From contig WAKA01000020.1 of assembly GCA_015523565.1 (NCBI GenBank), positions 1 through 32,836 of the forward strand: 32,836 nt of DNA, given 5' to 3'. Below are positions 7,372 through 13,982 of the stretch, in pieces (within the stretch, counting starts at the first letter, position 1; every line of letters starts with the position of its first letter). The notes beneath the pieces were generated by a model. The model was not told where the DNA came from. It saw only the letters and a program-made list of their open reading frames with translations, and searched no databases. The stretch is from Candidatus Heimdallarchaeota archaeon. GTDB taxonomy: Archaea; Asgardarchaeota; Heimdallarchaeia; Heimdallarchaeales; Kariarchaeaceae. A program made the translations under genes and the position numbers.

Positions 7372-8349
7372 ATGAGTGAATACGGATTCAAAGAAAAATT
7401 CAAACCAAAAGATGCTGAGGAATACGATTTCAAGGAAATCATATATGAAAAAGACAGGGACAAGTTTGTCGCCAAGGTCACAATCAATCGCCCACATGTA
7501 TATAATGCATATTCCACAGAAACATTGAGAGAAATGTCACAGGCATTCCTTGATGCCATGTGGGATGATGGGGTCGCCGTTGTGGTGCTTACAGGGGCAG
7601 GTGACAAGGCGTTTTGTACAGGAGGTGATGTGAAAGAATACCAGAGCATCTTCACACAAAAACCAAGAGATTATTACAAATGGATGTCACTATTTGTCGA
7701 GGCACATGACAGGTTCAGGAACATTGGTAAGCCAACAATCGCGAGAATCAACGGAATCGTTGCGGGTGGAGGAAATGAATGGAATATGGCATGCGATCTG
7801 GCTATTGCGGCAGAACATGCCACAATCCGACAAGTAGGGACAAGAGTCGGGTCTGTTGCGGCAGGAGGAGCCACCCAATGGCTCCCCATAATTGTAGGGG
7901 ACAGAAGGGCAAGAGAGATACTGTTTCTCAATGAGCCAATCCCTGCAAGAAAAGCGATGGAATGGGGTCTTGTCAACCAAGTTGTACCTTATGAGAAATT
8001 GGATGAGGCAGTGGATGCAATGGTCGAGAAATTGGTCGAAAAGTTTCCAGAATGCAGCAGATATACAAAAGAACAGGTAAACTTCTGGAAAAATTTTGCT
8101 TGGTATCAAACCATAAATCATGCAAAGGAATGGTTAACGCTTCATTATGCAAACTGGGAACCTTACGAGGGGATGACTGCATTCGTTGAAAAAAGACCGC
8201 CCAATTATAGGATGATTCGGGAAATTGCAAGAGACGGTGGATCCTCTGAGCTTATGTGGGGACCACCATCAAAGACATGCTCTGCATGCGGTGCAAAAGG
8301 ACTCCCCAAGAATTTCAAGCATTGTGGCGTTTGTGGAAAAGAACTATAG
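7372..8349 (+). CDS. oah: 6-oxocyclohex-1-ene-1-carbonyl-CoA hydrolase (Oah/BamA type) with C-terminal zinc ribbon
   Basis: 325 aa. The crotonase core spans roughly residues 35-225. The Oah/BamA signature is easy to read: GAGDKAFCTGGDVKEY, then GGGNEWNMACDL (oxyanion region), VGTRVGSVAAGGATQW and IVGDRRAREILFLN. Oah adds water and opens the six-membered oxo-ring, giving 3-hydroxypimelyl-CoA in the benzoyl-CoA pathway. After the core, where family members run to about 375 aa, this protein is shorter and ends in a C-x2-C-x11-C-x2-C ribbon (C303, C306, C318, C321). That ribbon is not part of the bacterial enzymes I remember. The gene follows bcrD by 21 bp within the operon. The closest alternative, a dienoyl-CoA hydratase (Dch), is shorter and lacks these motifs. 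Confidence 0.8.
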   Translation: MSEYGFKEKFKPKDAEEYDFKEIIYEKDRDKFVAKVTINRPHVYNAYSTETLREMSQAFLDAMWDDGVAVVVLTGAGDKAFCTGGDVKEYQSIFTQKPRDYYKWMSLFVEAHDRFRNIGKPTIARINGIVAGGGNEWNMACDLAIAAEHATIRQVGTRVGSVAAGGATQWLPIIVGDRRAREILFLNEPIPARKAMEWGLVNQVVPYEKLDEAVDAMVEKLVEKFPECSRYTKEQVNFWKNFAWYQTINHAKEWLTLHYANWEPYEGMTAFVEKRPPNYRMIREIARDGGSSELMWGPPSKTCSACGAKGLPKNFKHCGVCGKEL

Positions 8350-8361
8350 GTGTAAACAACA

Positions 8362-9942
8362 ATGGCAACCATACTCACCATTGACCAAGTTACAAAAGAC
8401 CTCATCCCAGATGGATCATTCATTGCGATAGGAGGGGTTCATTCACATAATGCTCCAATGGCACTGATCAGGCAGATCATAAGGGAGGGGGTAAAAGACC
8501 TTACAGTATTGGGATCCATCTCAACAGGATTGCCGATTGATTTGCTTGTGGCAACTAAATCAGTCAAAAAAATTCTGGCACCATACGTAGGCATGGAAAT
8601 GTGGGGACTTGCACCCAATTACAGAAAAGCTGTTGAACAGGGAGAGGTGGTGGCTCCTGATGTATGCGAGGCATTCCCAATTTATGGATTAAGAGCCTCG
8701 ATAAATGGCATTCCCTTCCATCCATTCCCGCCCAATGTGCATAAGTCATCAGACATCCCTTCACAATCAGAATATTACAAGAAAGTAACTGACCCGTTTT
8801 CTGGTGAAGAAACCTATGCGATTGCCGCCATACATCCTGACATTGCATTGATCCATGTACAGAATGCAACGGTTTCAGGAGATTGTGAGCATCTTGGATC
8901 TGTTGTATTGGATCGGCTTATGGCAGAAGCATCCAAACTTACGATTGTGACCTGTGACAATTTGGTGAACACAATCGATACAAGAAATGTGACCATTCCA
9001 GGATTTTTGGTCGATTATATCGTCCCCCTCAAGGGTGCGGCTTTCCCAACCTCATCACATGGAATGTATGTCTATGATGAGACCACAATCAAAGGATACT
9101 TGAAAGCTTCAAAAAATCAAGAGGAACTACAAAGGTGGATAGATGGATTCAAAAATTCAAATGAGGAAGAGTACTTGTCCAAGCAGACCCTGACCACGGA
9201 ATTGAGAGGAAAACCAAATACAGGAGAATATACAATTTCAGAGCTTATTGCAACGGTATTTAGTAGGGACATCAAGGATGGAGAATTGGGGATCTGTGGA
9301 GCTGTTGCTGAAATTCCCATGGCCGCCATGAGGTTGGCTGAAAGATTGCATGCCCCCAATTTAAGGTGGATTTCAGGAGGATCTGGTTATATCAATCCAA
9401 GAGGAGTGCTATATCCATCCTCGACGGATTTTGAAATGTCAAGGAATGCCAATGCAAGACTTTCCATGAATGAGGTAATCGCCATGGAAATGACAAAAAT
9501 TGACTTTTTCTTTGCTGGAGGATTACAGATTGATGCAAGAGGCAGTACAAATTTGGGAGGAATACCGTCGGAAAGCGGTTGGAAACTGCGTGGACCAGGA
9601 AGTGTAGGCCTTCCATTCCTGCCTCAAGCTGGAAGAGTGTATCTTTATACCCTTTCACATAACAAGAGGTCACTTGTTGAAAAGGTGGCATATGTTTCAG
9701 GACCAGGAGCCATTGGAGAGGGCGGATCAAAACCGTCACTATTGGTTACAAACCTTTGTGTCTTTAGATGGAAGGGCAGATGGACATTGGAATCCTTGCA
9801 TCCCGGAGTAACCCTTGAAGATGTGGTTGAGAACACAGGATTTGAGTTTGATATTCCAGAAACCGTACAAACAACAAAACCACCAACACAAGAAGAATTA
9901 ACTATTCTTCGAGAAATAGATAAGTTAGGTGTCCTGAAATGA
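8362..9942 (+). CDS. fused CoA-transferase-fold protein resembling IpdA-IpdB ring-opening hydrolase
   Basis: 526 aa. Residues 1-275 match the alpha subunit and residues 288-526 the beta subunit of family I CoA-transferase-fold proteins. Family I transferases place a catalytic Glu after 'HAPN' in the beta half; here that region reads HAPNLRWISGGSG (residues 330-342), with Gly in its place. IpdAB, which hydrolytically opens the last steroid ring (a substituted 6-oxocyclohexene-carboxyl-CoA), also lacks that Glu and instead uses a Glu near alpha residue 105. This protein has E103 in APDVCEAFPIYGL, exactly 15 residues before the PF of IPFHPF, as in IpdA. The C-terminal SLHPGVTLEDVVENTGFE also resembles IpdB. 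A true CoA transferase is the alternative. It lies 12 bp after oah behind TAGGTGTAAAC, and the sdr start overlaps its stop. Confidence 0.72.
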   Translation: MATILTIDQVTKDLIPDGSFIAIGGVHSHNAPMALIRQIIREGVKDLTVLGSISTGLPIDLLVATKSVKKILAPYVGMEMWGLAPNYRKAVEQGEVVAPDVCEAFPIYGLRASINGIPFHPFPPNVHKSSDIPSQSEYYKKVTDPFSGEETYAIAAIHPDIALIHVQNATVSGDCEHLGSVVLDRLMAEASKLTIVTCDNLVNTIDTRNVTIPGFLVDYIVPLKGAAFPTSSHGMYVYDETTIKGYLKASKNQEELQRWIDGFKNSNEEEYLSKQTLTTELRGKPNTGEYTISELIATVFSRDIKDGELGICGAVAEIPMAAMRLAERLHAPNLRWISGGSGYINPRGVLYPSSTDFEMSRNANARLSMNEVIAMEMTKIDFFFAGGLQIDARGSTNLGGIPSESGWKLRGPGSVGLPFLPQAGRVYLYTLSHNKRSLVEKVAYVSGPGAIGEGGSKPSLLVTNLCVFRWKGRWTLESLHPGVTLEDVVENTGFEFDIPETVQTTKPPTQEELTILREIDKLGVLK

Positions 9943-10628
9943 ATGTATTGGTCATTGGTGCATTGGGGGGAATTGGTAAGGCAACTGTAAAAAGACTCCA
10001 GCAGTCAGGATATGAAGTAATCTCAGCAGATATACCTGTAATTGAGGATAAAAATTATATTGCAGTTGATGTTGCTGATTACAACTCAGTTAATCGGCTG
10101 TTTGGGGAATTGGAACATAAGGGGATCAAAATATCAGGGATTGTGAATTTGGCAGGGATTACAAGAGACAGGACATTGTTGAAAATGAACCATGAGGAAT
10201 GGGAAAACGTAATTTCAGTCAACCTTACAGGAAGTTTCAATGTACTTAAGCGGGGGGCGGAACACATGAAGATGCATGGAAAAGGTTCCATTGTCCTGAT
10301 TGGATCCACTGCCGCGTTGAATGGCAATTTTGGACAGACAAACTACAGTGCCTCAAAAGCAGGGATACAAGGTCTTGTGAGATCCGCGAGTAGGGAACTT
10401 GCACGGAATGGCATACGTGTCAATTGTGTCATTCCAGGGTTAATAGAAACGCCAATGTCCGCAAAGATACCAAAGGAAAGATGGGAAACCATTCTTAAGA
10501 TAATTCCGCTTGGAAGGGCAGGCAAACCTGAAGAGGTTGCAAATCTCATCAATTTTTTAATTTCCGACGAATCCTCATATATTACTGGTTCCTCGATGCT
10601 TGTCGACGGCGGATTAAGAATGTCCTGA
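9939..10628 (+). CDS. short-chain dehydrogenase/reductase (FabG-like), probable hydroxyacyl-CoA dehydrogenase
   Basis: 229 aa classical SDR. The cofactor motif is GALGGIGKA (the usual TGxxxGxG starting with Ala), followed by NLAGITRD, a catalytic Ser in IGSTAAL, Y-x3-K in NYSASKAG, and PGLIETPM. The family interconverts hydroxy and oxo groups with NAD(P)H. Its ATG overlaps the stop of the ipdAB-like gene (ATGA), so it is the last gene of the benzoyl-CoA operon. There it could oxidise 3-hydroxypimelyl-CoA, or act as a second dehydrogenase for a ring alcohol. Substrate cannot be read from sequence. Its stop codon abuts the stop of the convergent ccmF-like gene with no bases between. Confidence 0.72.
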   Translation: MNVLVIGALGGIGKATVKRLQQSGYEVISADIPVIEDKNYIAVDVADYNSVNRLFGELEHKGIKISGIVNLAGITRDRTLLKMNHEEWENVISVNLTGSFNVLKRGAEHMKMHGKGSIVLIGSTAALNGNFGQTNYSASKAGIQGLVRSASRELARNGIRVNCVIPGLIETPMSAKIPKERWETILKIIPLGRAGKPEEVANLINFLISDESSYITGSSMLVDGGLRMS

Positions 10629-12488
10629 TCATTCATAAAAATCATTGACACCGTTTTTTCGAGCGTAGTGAATGACAGGTAATAGAAGGGTAAAAGGATA
10701 AAACATTTCAAGAGTTTTGTAGAGGTAGCCATCGACAGTTTCCCTAATTTGAAAGAATATTATGAAATCATCGGGATTCAAGCTTGAAGAATTGAAGACA
10801 CTTAAGCCACTGAAAATCAGGAGAACCTGGGTGGTTGAAAAGAATGTGCGATATTGGACAGGAATGGAATAGAATTGATGAACGTCATTCCATCCTGCGT
10901 AGATTAATTTCTCCTCCCCATTTATTGAAAGAATGACGTCAAGACGCCAATTCACGGAAAGCGGTTGATCTAAGGGCAAGACATTTTCGGGGTCACTGAC
11001 ATATTTTACATCGACAATGGAGATTTTGTCATCGTTGAATTGGATGACATCACCAACTTTCCCGTCAACATCTGTAACTTTTGTGGAGTAATGGGAAGCA
11101 AGCATTCCAAGAATAAGAAATAAAAGGAAAAGATGAGGCATGATTCTCATTGTTTTTCGAAAGGTGATTTTTTTGGGGATCGGCGGTACATTCCTCCCAT
11201 GGAACAAAAATCCCAAGAAGACAAGAAAAATGAAATAATAATAACCAAGTTTTGGAGGAGAGACCATAAGTGGGATTCCCACAAAAATGACGAGAACAGA
11301 GAACAAAACCAAGGAATTTTGTGAGAAAGAAAGAGCCAATGTATCTTTCAGGTCACGAAACAATGTCAAGGACAAGGGGAACAATAACAAGGTCAGAACA
11401 ATGAAGTGGTAAAACCCTTTGTTTGGGCTTAACTTTTTCCCAATTACAAAACCATACACTGTTAATGAAAATATGCCTGTTGAGAGAATGATAATGATCA
11501 AAAAGTTGGCCATGAGCCAAACTGAGGCACCCCTATCCTTAAAGGAAAGATCAATGTGATATGTTTTTGGCATATCCAAAAATATTATTGGGATTATTGA
11601 AAAGAGAAAGAGAGTAAGGAATATCCACATTTGAGATGAAGTTGCATAGCTATGCGGATCACGGAGTATTCCGCTTCTGATTATGGCGGTAGAAAGCAGG
11701 ATGGCAGGAAAGGTGAATTGCATTGATTTCAATTGGGTTTGCCATGAATAGCTGGCAAAATGGAATGGCAATATGGAACACATGAATATAAATAGAGTGA
11801 GAATTTCAACAGGGTCCCAAGTCCAATGTCCGCCCCAAAGGACTTCGTAAGACCAAAATGCACCAGATACGATGGCAGACGCGAAAAGAAAGACCATAAA
11901 GGCATTCATGATTTTCAGATTCTTGAATTGGGAATAGGAAACCTCCCTGCCAAAAATCGAATATGAATATAAGAAAAATGCAATAGAATAACCAAAAAAA
12001 GACAATGGCGGATGAATGTCAATATAGAAAGAACGAAGGCTTGGCGGAATGCCCAATCCCATCTCGTATCCAAGAGTCGAATACTCAAAAGGATTCTGAA
12101 AATAAAGCCCAAAAGCGATCATTAAGACAAAGGAAGAGAACAAAAGTTGAGATTTCCGAATTTGTGCCCAAAGGGATTGGATGAATTGAAATGAGACAAG
12201 GATGGTGAACCAAAGGAAAAGACTGCCCGTTGCATTTGACCAGCTTGCAAAAAGTCTTTCAGAACTATCCATTCCCCTTGAAAGAGTATGGGCAACAATT
12301 GCGTATCGAGTGTCTGAATGGATGAACAGGAAAATGAATCCAACAAACAATGACCATGAAAGGAGAGTCAAAAAACCAGATAGCAGAACTGAGAGCCTTT
12401 GATTTATTTTAAGCAACAGGCCAACGATATACAATGCCTGGAATGACAGGATTAAATAGAAAAAAACCATGAGATGCAAAGTTCTCAC
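10629..12488 (-). CDS. ccmF: CcmF-like cytochrome c haem lyase
   Basis: 619 aa integral membrane protein with about 13-15 hydrophobic segments. The tryptophan-rich WWD motif WGGHWTWDPVE (about residues 218-228), which binds haem at the outer face, is intact. The CcmF-type DIHPPLSFFGYS motif, with a probable haem-ligating His, lies about 55 residues earlier. A soluble extracytoplasmic domain follows near residues 470-560, then a last membrane segment. CcmF attaches haem to apocytochrome c outside the membrane. The start is GTG, overlapping the stop of the upstream gene (GTGA), so the two are coupled. An internal ATG six codons later is an alternative. No CcmA/B/C/E/G/H genes are in the window and no CxxCH cytochrome was found, so partners must be elsewhere. 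Confidence 0.82.
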   Translation of the reverse strand: MRTLHLMVFFYLILSFQALYIVGLLLKINQRLSVLLSGFLTLLSWSLFVGFIFLFIHSDTRYAIVAHTLSRGMDSSERLFASWSNATGSLFLWFTILVSFQFIQSLWAQIRKSQLLFSSFVLMIAFGLYFQNPFEYSTLGYEMGLGIPPSLRSFYIDIHPPLSFFGYSIAFFLYSYSIFGREVSYSQFKNLKIMNAFMVFLFASAIVSGAFWSYEVLWGGHWTWDPVEILTLFIFMCSILPFHFASYSWQTQLKSMQFTFPAILLSTAIIRSGILRDPHSYATSSQMWIFLTLFLFSIIPIIFLDMPKTYHIDLSFKDRGASVWLMANFLIIIILSTGIFSLTVYGFVIGKKLSPNKGFYHFIVLTLLLFPLSLTLFRDLKDTLALSFSQNSLVLFSVLVIFVGIPLMVSPPKLGYYYFIFLVFLGFLFHGRNVPPIPKKITFRKTMRIMPHLFLLFLILGMLASHYSTKVTDVDGKVGDVIQFNDDKISIVDVKYVSDPENVLPLDQPLSVNWRLDVILSINGEEKLIYAGWNDVHQFYSIPVQYRTFFSTTQVLLIFSGLSVFNSSSLNPDDFIIFFQIRETVDGYLYKTLEMFYPFTLLLPVIHYARKNGVNDFYE

Positions 12489-13540
12489 CCAAGCTTTTCA
12501 ACTGTTTCAATTATTTTCTTTCGCATTTCTTCTGTACTCAGCGGGTCATAAAATTCAAATTTTTCAAAAATCATGTTTGTGCCACGTGGCATGATTATCA
12601 ATTCATTTACGGAGTACGTATCAAATTCAAATGTGAGAATTGCCTCATATTTATCTCCAAGAATACGGAGTGACCCCATCTGTGGGTTTTCATGAGGAAT
12701 AAGAACCAAATCCGTTATTGGAACCCCTAAAACGTCCTCAAATTCTTCTTTCTTGGAAATTGGATCTTGAATTAATTCTGGAAGTAGAGCAGATAGCTTT
12801 CCATCAAAATAAAGCAGGTCATCTTCTTTTCTGATGGCATAGATGTTTACCGAGAAGGCGAGAATCAAACCGATAAAGAGTATGGATGAGATAATCTCAA
12901 ATGTTTCTTCAAGCCAGACGGGAATGAATTTGGTATCCAAAATTGAGAGACTTGAAATTTGGTTGAGTGCCAAGAGGGCATCGTGAATTGTATCCAATCC
13001 TGATTCTTCAGATGAGCTACTCTCTACTAAGGCACGATTGATTTTAGAGCCCAATTCTTGAATGGCAGGACCATACAAATCAGTAATTTCTTGAGCTGTC
13101 AAACCCAATCGTTTAAGGGAGATTATTGCATATGCAGTGGCTTCCATCGTAGGTTGTGAAACAGCATTTGGTTTAAAGCCTTTTTCACCAGTATATTGTG
13201 AATCAATCCATGAAACCAATGCATTTTTGTTGAACCCATAACTTTCATAAAGAGTGATACTTGTATTCAACTTAAAAATAATGGAAGAGACAAAATAAGC
13301 ATTTTTCATGGTTGGCAATGAGCCTTCACCAAGCTCAATGATCCCACCATCAGAGTTTTGCATGGAATTGATGGCAATTGCGATTTTGGTGCGGTTGATC
13401 CCCAAGAAAAATTGAGTGGTGTTTGTGTAAAGCTTTTCAAGTGAAGAGATGCCGTAGAAACTCTCCTCTAGTTCACCGATATATTGATGGAATGCATCTG
13501 TTTCCCCATATTCCCTAAAAAGGCTATCACTGGTTTGCAA
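12485..13540 (-). CDS. alpha/alpha-repeat membrane protein, C-terminal part of a split gene
   Basis: 351 aa from a TTG. Residues 1-200 contain helix-pair repeats of the prenyltransferase/terpene-cyclase toroid kind: AIAINSMQNSDGGIIEL, then WIDSQYTGEKGFKPN, then TAYAIISLKRLGLT. A single membrane helix (about 215-240) and a C-terminal soluble domain of about 110 residues follow. The open frame extends upstream of the TTG and encodes ISAILSLQ, a perfect continuation of the repeat pattern from the next upstream ORF. The two ORFs therefore look like one protein broken by a one-base shift. No catalytic motif of true prenyltransferases or squalene cyclases was seen. Overlap with ccmF (GTGA) suggests a link to cytochrome c maturation, which is an inference. 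Confidence 0.6.
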   Translation of the reverse strand: MQTSDSLFREYGETDAFHQYIGELEESFYGISSLEKLYTNTTQFFLGINRTKIAIAINSMQNSDGGIIELGEGSLPTMKNAYFVSSIIFKLNTSITLYESYGFNKNALVSWIDSQYTGEKGFKPNAVSQPTMEATAYAIISLKRLGLTAQEITDLYGPAIQELGSKINRALVESSSSEESGLDTIHDALLALNQISSLSILDTKFIPVWLEETFEIISSILFIGLILAFSVNIYAIRKEDDLLYFDGKLSALLPELIQDPISKKEEFEDVLGVPITDLVLIPHENPQMGSLRILGDKYEAILTFEFDTYSVNELIIMPRGTNMIFEKFEFYDPLSTEEMRKKIIETVEKLG

Positions 13541-13557
13541 TGAAAGTATTGCGGAAA

Positions 13558-13947
13558 TTATTTTGTGCGGTTATATTGATCAATTGCATTGAATTTGGAC
13601 AAAAGAGCCAATGCCGCCCATGTTGTATGAAGAGACGGTTCACCATCCCTATCCAAGAAAAGATTTGTTTGATTGTCGTATCTGGATTTAATGAAATTTA
13701 AAATAGGGGCAGAATTAAAGCCAGAAAGCCTATTGAGGATGTCCAATGAACTGACAGCATAAAAAGAGCTCAAAATTGAAGGAGTGGAGGATCCTTTGTG
13801 AGTAACAAAAACACCATTTTGGTTAAATGAGTTTATCTCATCGACAATGACATCTTGCTTGCTTGGTTCAAATGATATTATGAGACCATAAGCTAAAATG
13901 TCAAGGATTGTCAAGGCAACAAACATATATTTATACACAATCGCCAT
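13558..13947 (-). CDS. N-terminal part of the split alpha/alpha-repeat membrane protein
   Basis: 129 aa. It starts with an uncleaved signal/anchor helix (about residues 5-26, YKYMFVALTILDILAYGLII). Toroid-type repeats follow: GVFVTHKGSST, then IKSRYDNQTNLFLDRDGEPS, then TTWAALALLSKFNAID. The anchor would place the repeats outside the membrane, on the same side as cytochrome c assembly. The frame ends at TAA in CACAAAATAA. A -1 shift at the A-run reads straight into the next ORF as T-K-I-I-S-A-I-L-S-L-Q. A TATA-like TGTATTAAA lies upstream of the ATG at 13947, and no gene is packed against it. Joined length would be about 485 aa. Confidence 0.55.
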   Translation of the reverse strand: MAIVYKYMFVALTILDILAYGLIISFEPSKQDVIVDEINSFNQNGVFVTHKGSSTPSILSSFYAVSSLDILNRLSGFNSAPILNFIKSRYDNQTNLFLDRDGEPSLHTTWAALALLSKFNAIDQYNRTK

Positions 13948-13982
13948 TTAATACAGGCTGTATTTGATGAATTATTTTTTCA

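Noticed and set aside
8362-9942. Benzoate/succinate CoA transferase activating the substrate
   Set aside because: Attractive from context, but the essential beta-half Glu is replaced by Gly; kept only as an alternative in the feature entry.
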